The notes beneath the pieces were generated by a model. That model was not told the DNA's origin and searched no databases. It saw only the letters and a list, made by a program, of their open reading frames with translations. From Burkholderia guangdongensis (lineage in GTDB: Bacteria > Pseudomonadota > Gammaproteobacteria > Burkholderiales > Burkholderiaceae), in contig NZ_JACBNX010000022.1 in NCBI RefSeq assembly GCF_013403875.1, positions 26,442 through 90,441 of the forward strand: 64,000 nt of DNA. Reading direction: 5' to 3'. The position numbers were made by a program, and so were the translations under genes. The first letter of the stretch is position 1. Every line of letters starts with the position of its first letter. This document shows, in pieces, positions 17,232-25,621 of this stretch.

Positions 17232-17714
17232 TCAGCGTTTCCTTGACGGTGCCTTCGCGCTCTCCCGGGTGCGCGCGTCGCGCTGCGCGAACGCTTCGAA
17301 GCTCTGCTGCAGGTCGACCATGAACACCTTCAGGATCGGCGGCGTCGACGCGCCCTTGCGGATCGTCGCGCAGAACGGCCACTCGAGGCCATACCGCGCC
17401 GGGCTGACCGGCCGCATTTCGCCGGTCGCGACCCAGCGCGCTGCATAGTGCCGCGGCAGATAGCCGATGTACGCGCCCGACAGAATCAGCATCGCCTGTG
17501 CCTCGACGTTGTCGACGGTCGCCGCCGCCTTGCTCGCGCTCAGCATCCGCAGGTCGTGCTGCTGCAGATATCCGCGCGCGACGATCCGGCTCGACGCGAT
17601 CGCATCGTGCATCGACGGATCGTCGTCGTCGAGCGCGTAAAGCGGGTGGCTTCCGCTGCAATAGAGCGCGTCCGGCTCCGAGTAGAGGTCGACGTACGCG
17701 AGCGACGACTGCAA
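17232..17714 (-). pseudogene. LysR-family regulator, C-terminal half only
   Basis: The frame encodes about 160 residues matching the effector-binding half of a LysR protein (VDLYSEPDALYCSGSHPLY, VEAQAMLILSGAYIGYLPRH). The helix-turn-helix and the first part of the effector domain, some 150 residues, are missing. The open frame begins with a TTG that has no ribosome binding site and abuts, head to head, the truncated oxidoreductase. Without a DNA-binding domain it cannot act as a regulator. It appears to be the remnant of a divergent regulator-enzyme pair. Confidence 0.8.
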
Positions 17715-18897
17715 CGGCTACATGCAGGAAGGCTTCGGCGCGATGCACATGACGGTCAAGGACGGCGTGCGGTGGTCGACCGCGAACGCGTACCTGCGTC
17801 CGGCGATGACGCGCCCGAACCTGCGCGTCGTCACGCACGCGATGACGCGCCGCGTCGTGATGGAAGGCAAGCGCGCGGTCGGCGTCGAGTACGAGCGCGG
17901 CGGGCTCACGCACGTCGCGCGCTGCCGGGCCGAGGTGCTGATCGCGTCGGGGCCGATCGGCTCGCCGCACCTGCTGCAGCGTTCCGGTATCGGGCCGGCC
18001 GGCGTGCTGCGCGACGCAGGCATCGCCGTCGCGCACGATCTGCCCGGCGTCGGCGAGAATCTGCAGGATCACGCGGAAATCTACATTCAGTACGCGTGCA
18101 AGGAGCCGGTCACGCTGAACGGCAAGATGGACGCTTTCAGCAAGCTGATGATCGGCTTGCGCTGGCTGCTGTTCAAGGACGGGCTCGGCGCGTCGAACCA
18201 CTTCGAAGCGGGCGGATTCATCCGTTCGGAAGCGGGGCTGCGCTGGCCCGACATCCAGTTCCACTTCCTGCCGGCCGCGATGCGCTATGACGGCGACAAG
18301 CCGTTCAAGGGGCATGGCTTCATGGTGCTGACCGGGCCGAACAAGCCGAAGAGCCGCGGCCACGTGCACGCGAAATCGGCCGATCCGCATGTGCATCCGG
18401 ACATCCGCTTCAACTACCTGGCGCGCGAGGAGGACCGGGAGGGCTTCCGGCGCTGCGTGCGTCTGACGCGCGAGATCATCGGCCAGCCCGCGATGGACCG
18501 TTTCCGCGACGTCGAGCTCGCGCCCGGCCCGGACGTGCGGACCGACGACGAGATCGACGCGTTCGTTCGCGCGAATCTCGAGAGCACGATGCATCCGTGC
18601 GGGTCGTGCCGGATGGGCGAGGACGAGATGGCGGTCGTCGATTCGCAGCTGCGTGTGCGCGGCGTCGCCGGGCTGCGCGTGATCGATTCGTCCGTGTTTC
18701 CGACCGAGCCGAACGGCAACCTGAACGCGCCGACGATCATGCTGGCCGAACGCGCGTCCGATATCGTGCGCGGGAAGGCGATGCTGACGCCGTCCGGTGC
18801 GAAGGTCGGGCTTGCCGAAGGCTGGGAAGACCGGCAGCGGACCCGGGCGCCGATGCGCGTTCTGTACCGGACGGAGGACGATACCGTGCATATGTGA
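17704..18897 (+). pseudogene. Choline-dehydrogenase-type GMC oxidoreductase, missing its N-terminal FAD-binding region
   Basis: The frame matches BetA-like GMC oxidoreductases from the point equivalent to about residue 175 of E. coli BetA (DDCNGYMQEGFG) to the end. It retains LPGVGENLQDH, ASNHFEAGGF, the active-site His in MHPCGSCRMG and the final NGNLNAPTIM. The FAD dinucleotide motif and the whole N-terminal third are absent. Homology begins at about 17704, upstream of the first ATG (17722), showing that coding sequence was cut and that this is not a short gene. It cannot bind FAD normally and is very probably inactive. Confidence 0.82.
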
Positions 18898-18926
18898 TCG
18901 CCCGCCGGATACGTGATCGACAGGGG

Positions 18927-18962
18927 CGCCGGGGCCGCGGAGCGGCCACCGGCGTCTTTTTT
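18927..18962 (+). terminator. Intrinsic terminator after the truncated oxidoreductase
   Basis: Stem CGCCGG-GGCCGC, loop GGA, then GCGGCC-(A bulge)-CCGGCG, followed by TC and six T residues. This is a strong rho-independent terminator left from the intact gene. Confidence 0.8.
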
Positions 18963-19195
18963 GTGCAGACTATTTATCCGACCAATCCGCGGCCGACGGT
19001 TTGCCCCGCATTCGACGACGCATCTTCTTACAATCCGGCGACGTTTCGCCATCCCGACTAACATGTGCGTCGGCCAAATGAAAGAATGTCGCGACATGCT
19101 CCACCCCTAAGGAATACACGGGGCTGGCAGCCCGCGCGGAAGTCATTTACCTTTGCAACGCGAGGACCTGTCGGGTCGCGCACGCCGGAGGAATC

Positions 19196-21166
19196 ATGAC
19201 CGCACTCCAGAAGATGTGGCAGCTATTCGTCGGAAAGCCCCTCGACCCGCTCGATCCGCGCACGCGGCACGCGATCGCGGTGACACCGCTGCTCGCGTGG
19301 GTTGGCCTCGGCGCCGACGGCCTGTCGTCGTCGTGTTACGGCCCGGAGGAAGCGTTCCTCGCGCTCGGCCAGCACGGGCCGCTCGCGCTGTTTCTCGCGC
19401 TCGCGACGGCGGCGACCGTGTTCATCATCGCGCTCGGCTACAACCAGGTGATCGAGCTGTTCCCGACGGGCGGCGGCGGCTATCGCGTCGCGACCGCGCT
19501 GCTCGGCCCGAAGCCCGGGCTCGTGTCCGGCGCGGCGCTGCTCGTCGACTACGTGCTGACCGTCGCGACGTCGCTCTCGAGCGGCGTCGACGCGTTCTTC
19601 AGCCTGCTGCCCGTCGGCGCGCAGACGTTCAAGCTGGCGACCGAACTGATCCTGATCGTGCTGATGACCGGGCTCAACTTCCGCGGGATGAAGGAATCGA
19701 TCAAGGTGCTGCTGCCGATCTTCATGGGCTTCGTCGTGCTGCATTTCGCGCTGATCGTCTACGGCGTCGCGGCGCACGGCAGCCGTCTGGCCGCGGTCGT
19801 GCCGGACGCGGTGCACGAAGCGCACGGGATGTCGCAGGCGGTCGGGCCGCTCGTGATGCTCGCGCTGCTGATGCGCGCGTTCTCGCTCGGCGGCGGCACG
19901 TACACGGGCCTCGAAGCGGTGTCGAACAACGTGAATATGCTCGCGGAGCCGCGCGTGCCGAGCGGCAAGGTGACGATGCTCTACATGGCGACGTCGCTCG
20001 CGTTCACGGCCGGCGGCATCATCCTGCTGTACATGCTGTGGCACGCGACGCCGGTCGAAGGCCAGACGCTGAACGCGGTCGTGTTCGGCCGTGTGATCGA
20101 TCACCTCGGCCTCGGCTCGTCGCTCGCGCGCCATGCGCTGCTCGCGGCCGTGCTCGCGTTCGAGGCGGGGCTGCTGCTCGTCGGCGCGCAGACCGGCTTC
20201 CTCGACGGCCCGGCGGTGCTGTCGAACATGGCGTCCGATTCGTGGGTGCCGCGCCATTTCCGCGATCTGTCCGCGCGGCTCGTGCGGCAGAACGGGATCA
20301 TCGTCGTCGGCGTGTCGAGCTTCCTGATCCTGCTCTGGACGCATGGCAACGTCGACGTGCTGGTCGTGCTGTACAGCATCAACGTGTTCCTGACGTTCAG
20401 CATGTCGCTGCTCGGGATGTGCCTCTACTGGTGGAAGCATCGGTCGGAAGGCGCCTGGCTCAAGCAATTCGCGCTGTCCGCGCTGGGCCTGTGCGTGACG
20501 GCGACGGTGCTCGTGATCACGCTGATCGAGAAGTTCACCGCCGGCGGCTGGCTGACGGTGCTCGTGACGAGCGCGGTGATCGTCGCGTGCCTGCTGATCA
20601 AGCGGCACTACGTCGATACGCGCGCGCAGCTCGCGAAGGAAGACGGGCTGTTCTCGGGCCCGGCGCCCGCCGTCGACGAAGCGCAGGCGCCAGGCAAGCC
20701 CGACCCGTCGCTGCCGACCGCGGTGGTGCTCGTCGGCAAGCATCGCGGCGCGAGCATGCATGCGCTGCTGTGGGTCAACCGGCTGTTCCCCGGGCACTTC
20801 CGCAACATGATCTTCCTCGCGGTCGGCGAAGTCGACGCGAAGGCGTACGACGGGCACGAGCATCTCGAACGGCTCAGGCACGTGATCACGGAATCGCTCG
20901 ACTACTACGTCGCGCATTGCCGCCGGTACGGCATCGCAGCCGATTACCGGATCGCGTTCGGCACGAATCCGGTTCTGGAGTTCATGGATCTGACGTCGAA
21001 CACGCTCGACGAATTCCCGAACAGCGTGTGCTTCGCGAGCAAGCTGATCTTCAAGCGCGTGAACTTCCTGACCGCGTGGCTGCACAATCAGACGCCGGTC
21101 GAGTTGCAGGCGCGCCTGCACATGCAGGGCAAGCAGATGGTGTTGCTGCCTATGAACGTCGGGTGA
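19196..21166 (+). CDS. APC-superfamily permease, KimA-like (potassium or amino-acid transporter)
   Basis: The 656-residue protein has about 12 membrane helices in residues 25-470 with the APC-type first helix (LLAWVGLGADGLSSSCYGPEEAF), and a C-terminal soluble domain of about 170 residues (from PTAVVLVGKHRGASMHALLW) that resembles the cytosolic domain of KimA-type K+/H+ symporters. The ligand cannot be assigned from sequence alone. GGAGG lies five bases before ATG 19196. On the other strand a tiny membrane protein gene overlaps its last 17 bases, and a UspA gene follows. Confidence 0.85.
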   Translation: MTALQKMWQLFVGKPLDPLDPRTRHAIAVTPLLAWVGLGADGLSSSCYGPEEAFLALGQHGPLALFLALATAATVFIIALGYNQVIELFPTGGGGYRVATALLGPKPGLVSGAALLVDYVLTVATSLSSGVDAFFSLLPVGAQTFKLATELILIVLMTGLNFRGMKESIKVLLPIFMGFVVLHFALIVYGVAAHGSRLAAVVPDAVHEAHGMSQAVGPLVMLALLMRAFSLGGGTYTGLEAVSNNVNMLAEPRVPSGKVTMLYMATSLAFTAGGIILLYMLWHATPVEGQTLNAVVFGRVIDHLGLGSSLARHALLAAVLAFEAGLLLVGAQTGFLDGPAVLSNMASDSWVPRHFRDLSARLVRQNGIIVVGVSSFLILLWTHGNVDVLVVLYSINVFLTFSMSLLGMCLYWWKHRSEGAWLKQFALSALGLCVTATVLVITLIEKFTAGGWLTVLVTSAVIVACLLIKRHYVDTRAQLAKEDGLFSGPAPAVDEAQAPGKPDPSLPTAVVLVGKHRGASMHALLWVNRLFPGHFRNMIFLAVGEVDAKAYDGHEHLERLRHVITESLDYYVAHCRRYGIAADYRIAFGTNPVLEFMDLTSNTLDEFPNSVCFASKLIFKRVNFLTAWLHNQTPVELQARLHMQGKQMVLLPMNVG

Positions 21167-21293
21167 CGCCGCGCATCGGCCTGCCCATCAGGCGTTCGCG
21201 AATCCGGCCACGCCTGACCAGCCCGGCGAAGAAGACCAGCGCAAACGCGACGACCGCGATGCCCATCACGGTGTTGACGATATCGTTTCCCAT
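21150..21293 (-). CDS. Tiny single-span membrane protein (47 aa)
   Basis: A 47-residue frame starts MGNDIVNTVMGIAVVAFAL, has one hydrophobic helix (about residues 9-26) and a strongly basic tail (RRGRIRERLMGRPMRGVTRR). CCGGAGG ends five bases before ATG 21293, an excellent ribosome binding site. The basic tail predicts a cytoplasmic C-terminus. Its 3' end overlaps the KimA-like gene on the other strand. Function unknown; small proteins of this type often modulate a neighbouring transporter. Confidence 0.6.
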   Translation of the reverse strand: MGNDIVNTVMGIAVVAFALVFFAGLVRRGRIRERLMGRPMRGVTRRS

Positions 21294-21341
21294 GCTGCCT
21301 CCGGATCGGGACGAAGTCGGCTATCGCAGGATGGCGCGCGT

Positions 21342-21620
21342 TCAGTCCGCCGGTGTCGCCGCATCGCTCAGCTTCGTGTCGATGAAGCGCTTCGCGAGCG
21401 CGACCGAGATGCGTAGCGCGTCGTGATCGCTTCGGAATACGTGATGTTTCGGATCGAGCAGATGCGCTTCGTGACAGCCGCAGCCGTCGTTCCAGCGCAC
21501 GACCGCGACAGCCTCGTATAACGCGCCGAGCTCGAGCCCTTCGCCCGCGACCGGATCGACGAGTGCGCGCGCGCAGATCTCGCAGTGCCGGTAGGTCAGA
21601 TACAAGCGCTGATCCATCAT
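21342..21620 (-). CDS. Small cytoplasmic protein with Cys/His motifs, unknown function
   Basis: The 92-residue protein starts MMDQRLYLTYRHCEICARAL and contains two Cys/His clusters, RHCEICA at about residues 11-17 and NDGCGCHEAHLL at about 44-55, which could bind metal. AGGAG lies seven to ten bases before the start. It belongs to a minus-strand set with the tiny membrane protein and the UspA gene. I do not recognise the family. Confidence 0.65.
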   Translation of the reverse strand: MMDQRLYLTYRHCEICARALVDPVAGEGLELGALYEAVAVVRWNDGCGCHEAHLLDPKHHVFRSDHDALRISVALAKRFIDTKLSDAATPAD

Positions 21621-21650
21621 GAAGACTCCTGTTGCAATGCCGGCGGGGCG

Positions 21651-22088
21651 CTACGACCGGACAATCTCGAACAACACGCCGCACGGCAGCTTGTCGATCA
21701 GCTGCTTGTGATGCTCGCCGTTCCACCAGCGCTTCATCGGGCTCGTCGGGTGATGGCCGACGACCACGAGATCGATGTCGAGCTCGTTCGCGTATCGCGT
21801 GATGATGTCGACCGGATCGCCGATTGCGAGATGTCCGTGCACCGTGATGCCCTCTGACGTCATTCGCGCGACGCCGTCCTCGAGGATGCTTTTCGCGGCC
21901 TCCTCGTCGAGCTCGTACGGGATCGCGGACACGATGTCGTAGCCGCCGACGCGGCGCGTGTTGTCGAGGATCGCGAGCAGGTGCGCGTCGGTGCCGAGCC
22001 GGCGCACGAGCAGCGCGCCGCGCGCGAGCGCGCGTTGGCCTTCGACGCTGGCGTCATAGCAGAGTAGTACGCGGTGATAGGGCGTCAT
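21651..22088 (-). CDS. Universal stress protein (UspA family)
   Basis: The 145-residue protein begins MTPYHRVLLCYDASVEGQRA, with the Usp first strand and Asp, and ends with the nucleotide-binding loop pattern (DLVVVGHHPTSPMKRWWNGEHHKQLI), a G-2x-G-9x-G(S/T)-like region in which the glycines are altered. USPs respond to starvation, oxygen limitation and other stress. Start ATG 22088. The 25-bp dyad at 22200 lies in its upstream region. Confidence 0.85.
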   Translation of the reverse strand: MTPYHRVLLCYDASVEGQRALARGALLVRRLGTDAHLLAILDNTRRVGGYDIVSAIPYELDEEAAKSILEDGVARMTSEGITVHGHLAIGDPVDIITRYANELDIDLVVVGHHPTSPMKRWWNGEHHKQLIDKLPCGVLFEIVRS

Positions 22089-22429
22089 CGTATCGGCCTC
22101 GGTCGGACGGGCGCGCCGGCCCGCTCCGGTCCGGCTTCGTTTCCCGTCGGCTCGTCGCACGCTGCGACGGCTCGGGCGCCGCGACCGGCCATGCACGAAG
22201 TATATGTCATGATGTGATATATACGGCAGCCGTTTGACGGCGCTCGCGCGCGACGTTCGAAAGCGGGTCGGAAGCGCGATCCGGTCTCGTGCGTGGCCGC
22301 CCATGTGCGCGACCGGCCCGCGCTTGACGGGGGCGCGCCCGTCGGCCGACACTGGTTCGGATACGGTGCCGGTGTGCGGTTCCGCTCCGAGCGGGCGCAA
22401 CAAGGGCAACGCGCAACAAGGGCGATTCG
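22089..22429. other. Divergent intergenic region, UspA set / DUF3857 gene
   Basis: The region holds 341 bases with the dyad at 22200-22224 and no gene. Right of the dyad the DNA is GC-rich and featureless up to the GCAACAAGG repeats (22400-22425) just before ATG 22430. Confidence 0.45.
22200..22224. promoter_or_regulatory. 25-bp dyad upstream of the UspA gene
   Basis: Arms GTATAT and ATATAC flank an inner TCATGA palindrome in an otherwise GC-rich intergenic region. The AT-rich dyad could be a regulator site or part of the promoter of the minus-strand UspA set. Confidence 0.35.
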
Positions 22430-24331
22430 ATGCATTCTTTCGTCAGATGGATGGGCGCGGCGTGCGCGTGCGTCGCCGCGTGCTGCGCGAGTGCCGGCGC
22501 GAGTGCCGACACGGTGTCGCCCGCCGCCGATACTGGCGACGAGGCGCCGGCGACGCTCGTCAGCGACGTCCACGTGTTCGTGCTCCAGCGTGACGGTTCG
22601 CTCGACGAGTACGACGATGCGACGCTGCGCGCGAACACCGCGAGCGGTGTCGACGAGATCGCGCAGCGCTACGTGTGGTTCGACAAGGACATCGAAAAAG
22701 TCGAACTGCTCGAGGCCGACACGATCGACCCGGACGGCACCGTGCACGCGGTCGGTCCGGATGCGATCCGCGACGTGCAGGAGCCGCGCTCCGCGGGCGC
22801 GCCGACGTTCCAGGACGGCATACTGCGCACGGTCGTGTTTCCCGGCGTCGAGGCGGGCTCGCGCACGCGCCTCGTGTTCCGCAAGTCCCGCACGAAGCCG
22901 CTCAATCCGGGCTTCTTTACGTACTTCGTCGAGCCGTCGCGCGAGCCGGTCGACGAGCAGCGGCTGATCTTCGACCTGCCCGCCGACATGCCGCTCCATG
23001 CGGACGCGCGCGGCTACGTCGCGCGCGAGCCGGTGACCGGGAACGGCCGCACGCGCTACGAGTTCGACTACCGGCATGGCGCGTACCCGCGGATCGAGAG
23101 CGGCGCGGTCGGCTACGCGACGTACGGCGACCGGCTGATGGTGTCGACGCTGCCCGACTATGCGGCGTTCGCCGCGCGCTATCACGCGTCGGCCGTCGAC
23201 CCGAGCGCGCGCGACGCGGCCGTCGAGCAGCTCGCGCGGTCGCTGACCGCGAACGCCTCGACACCGCGCGACAAGGCGCGCAGGCTGTACGACTGGGTGC
23301 AGGCGAACGTCCGCTACGTCGCGCTCTTTCTCGGCGAAACGGCGGCGGCGCCGCATCGCGTGACGGACATCCTGCGCAACCGCTACGGCGACTGCAAGGA
23401 TCACGTCGCGCTGTTCGGCGCGCTGCTCGCGGCGGTCGGGATACGCAGCGAGCCGGTGCTGCTGAACCTCGGCTCGATCTACACGCTGCCGTCGGTGCCG
23501 GGCTATGGCGGCAGCGCGATCAATCACGCGATCACGTGGCTGCCCGATCTCGGGCTCTATGCGGATACGACGACGCCGGGCATCGCGTTCGGCGATCTGC
23601 CGCCGATCGTGCTCGACCGGCCCGCGCTGCTGGTCGACGACGGCGTGCTGTCCCGCACGCCGGCGACGCAGCCGCGGATGCGCACCGCGCGCCTGCAGAT
23701 CGACGCGACGCAGCCGAACGCGGCGCGCTATCAGTTCTACGTCGAGGATGCGGGCTGGACCGCCGAGCTAGAACGCACCGCGTTCCGGCGCGCGACGCGC
23801 GAGCGTGCGAACCAGATCGCGCTCGATCGGCTGCGACTCAGCGGGCTGCGCGGCACCGCGCGGCTATCGACGAGCGACGTCGGCGCGACGGGCGGGCCGT
23901 TCTCGGCCGAGATCACCGGCGCGCTCGATCACGTCGTCTGGCCGAACGGCACGACCGCGCTGCCGGCGCTGTCGAGCCTGAGCGGCGGGATTGCGACGCA
24001 GGTGCGGAACTGGCTCGACGAGCCCGAGCGGACGCAGCCGTGGGTGTGCTTCGACGGCACGTTCGACGAGACCGCGCAGATCGCGTTACCCGCGAGCGTC
24101 GTCGTCACCGACGTGCCGGCCGATACGGCGGTGCGCGACCGCTTCATCGATTTCGCGTCGCATTACGTATTCGACCCGGCGACGCGCACCGTGCAGATCA
24201 CGCGGCGCCTGCGCGCGGGCTTCGGCCGCCAGGTCTGCACGCCGGACGATTTCGACGCGATGCGCGCGTCGCTCGAACGCATCGACCGGGATACGCACGC
24301 GCAGATCGTCGTGCGGGCGGCCGCGCGATGA
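22430..24331 (+). CDS. Exported DUF3857 / transglutaminase-like protein
   Basis: The 633-residue protein has a signal peptide (about residues 1-27), an N-terminal DUF3857 beta domain (about 45-245) and a transglutaminase-like cysteine-protease fold (about 270-390). The triad is visible as Cys322 in NRYGDCKDHVA, His366 in INHAITW and Asp379 in LYADTTTPG. A C-terminal beta-rich domain follows. Such proteins are periplasmic or surface-associated and widespread in Gram-negatives; their substrates are unknown. It is a stand-alone gene. Confidence 0.8.
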   Translation: MHSFVRWMGAACACVAACCASAGASADTVSPAADTGDEAPATLVSDVHVFVLQRDGSLDEYDDATLRANTASGVDEIAQRYVWFDKDIEKVELLEADTIDPDGTVHAVGPDAIRDVQEPRSAGAPTFQDGILRTVVFPGVEAGSRTRLVFRKSRTKPLNPGFFTYFVEPSREPVDEQRLIFDLPADMPLHADARGYVAREPVTGNGRTRYEFDYRHGAYPRIESGAVGYATYGDRLMVSTLPDYAAFAARYHASAVDPSARDAAVEQLARSLTANASTPRDKARRLYDWVQANVRYVALFLGETAAAPHRVTDILRNRYGDCKDHVALFGALLAAVGIRSEPVLLNLGSIYTLPSVPGYGGSAINHAITWLPDLGLYADTTTPGIAFGDLPPIVLDRPALLVDDGVLSRTPATQPRMRTARLQIDATQPNAARYQFYVEDAGWTAELERTAFRRATRERANQIALDRLRLSGLRGTARLSTSDVGATGGPFSAEITGALDHVVWPNGTTALPALSSLSGGIATQVRNWLDEPERTQPWVCFDGTFDETAQIALPASVVVTDVPADTAVRDRFIDFASHYVFDPATRTVQITRRLRAGFGRQVCTPDDFDAMRASLERIDRDTHAQIVVRAAAR

Positions 24332-24419
24332 CGTCGGCCGCGCCCGCGTGTGCGCGCGTCGGCCAACGGGCGGACAATCGTCGACGGGACGGTACCCGAC
24401 TCCGAGGAGGTGAACCATC

Positions 24420-24587
24420 ATGACCGAGCGACAGAACGACATTGCCGATCTGGCGAAGGATCTGCTCGGCGCGATCGTGCGGGGCACGCTCGCGGCGGGC
24501 GCGAGCGTCGATCCGGATCGCAGCGCGGAGCTGGCCGTGCGGTGCGCGACGGCGCTGGTCGACCGGCTCGCGGCCGAAGGCGAATGA
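24420..24587 (+). CDS. Small acidic/helical protein (55 aa), unknown function
   Basis: The 55-residue frame starts MTERQNDIADLAKDLLGAIV and is preceded by AGGAGG at a nine-base spacing, which is ideal. It is predicted to be mostly helical with hydrophobic positions at 3-4 residue intervals and no signal peptide or membrane span. It lies 88 bases after the DUF3857 gene and may be its operon partner. No family recognised. Confidence 0.6.
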   Translation: MTERQNDIADLAKDLLGAIVRGTLAAGASVDPDRSAELAVRCATALVDRLAAEGE

Positions 24588-24633
24588 TGCGCGGCGCGCG
24601 CGGCGGCGGCTTCTGCGGCGGCGCCGATGGCGA

Positions 24634-25560
24634 TCAGTAGCCGCGCGCGACGTCGACGACGTTCAGCAGCGGCTCGCCGTTGACGAGCCGCCGCGCGTTC
24701 TCCGCGATCTGCTCGGCCATCGTCTTCGGGCTCGCGACCGACGCCATGTGCGGCGTGACGATCAGGTTCGGCGTGCGCCACAGCGGATCGTCGGCGGGCA
24801 GCGGCTCGACCGGGAACACGTCGACGATCGCGCCGCCGAGCTGCCCGCTGTCGAGCGCGGCGACGAGATCCGGCACGACCAGATGCTCGCCGCGCCCGAC
24901 GTGGATCAGCTTCGCGCCGGCCTTCAGCATCCCGAACGTTTTCGCGTCGAGCATGCCGCGGGTCTCGTTCGTCAGCGGCAGCAGGCACACGAGGATGTCG
25001 GTGCCGGCGAGGAACGCGCCCAGGTTGTCCGCGCCCGCGAACACCTCGATGCCGGGCAAATCGCGCGCTTGCCGCGCCCAGCCGCGCACCGCGAAGCCGA
25101 GGCGATGCAGTTCGGCGGCGACGTGCTTGCCGATCTCGCCGAGGCCCATGATCCCGACCGAGCACTGCGACGGATGCGCCTGCTTCGGCCGGAACCACAC
25201 CGCATCGCGCTGATTGCGCAGCACCACGTCGAGCTGGCGCATGTAATGCAGCGCGGCCCACGTGACGAACTCGCTCATCCCGCGCGCGTGCTGCGGATCG
25301 ACGATCCGGCAGACCGGCAGCCGGGGCAGCGTCGGATCGGACAGGATGTTGTCGACGCCGGCCGCGATCCCTTGAATCAGGCGCAGCTTCGGCAGCGCGG
25401 CGAGCGCGCCTTCGGGCGGCTCCCAGCACACGGCGATCTCCGCGTCGCGCGCGCGCGGATCGTCGTGGGTGACGACGTCGAGTTCGGGCGCGCTGCGCTG
25501 GATCGAGGAAATCAGGAACGACAGGTCGGTGCTCTTGCTCAGCAGAACGATGGTGGTCAT
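24634..25560 (-). CDS. 2-hydroxyacid dehydrogenase, glyoxylate/hydroxypyruvate reductase A type
   Basis: The 308-residue protein has the D-2-hydroxyacid dehydrogenase layout. The NAD(P)-binding GLGEIG is at 139-144, and the catalytic residues are Arg223 (HVGRGEHL), Glu252 (FPVEPLP) and His271 (TPHMASVASP). The MASVASP sequence after the catalytic His is typical of the GhrA subfamily, which reduces glyoxylate and hydroxypyruvate. It is downstream of a class II aldolase-like gene on the same strand with a 61-base gap, so the aldolase-like protein may make its 2-oxo-acid substrate. Confidence 0.85.
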   Translation of the reverse strand: MTTIVLLSKSTDLSFLISSIQRSAPELDVVTHDDPRARDAEIAVCWEPPEGALAALPKLRLIQGIAAGVDNILSDPTLPRLPVCRIVDPQHARGMSEFVTWAALHYMRQLDVVLRNQRDAVWFRPKQAHPSQCSVGIMGLGEIGKHVAAELHRLGFAVRGWARQARDLPGIEVFAGADNLGAFLAGTDILVCLLPLTNETRGMLDAKTFGMLKAGAKLIHVGRGEHLVVPDLVAALDSGQLGGAIVDVFPVEPLPADDPLWRTPNLIVTPHMASVASPKTMAEQIAENARRLVNGEPLLNVVDVARGY

Positions 25561-25621
25561 GGCGCGGGCGTGGCGTGCGCCGGCGCGGATGGCCAGCGCG
25601 TGAATGGGACGTGACGGGGAA

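Noticed and set aside
15415..18891. A 1158-codon minus-strand frame
   Set aside because: It runs antisense to the LacI-type and GMC genes, with His/Arg-rich translation and no family resemblance.
21088..21726. A 212-codon minus-strand frame across the small genes after the KimA-like gene
   Set aside because: It overlaps three better-supported genes in other frames and gives Arg/Ala-rich translation.
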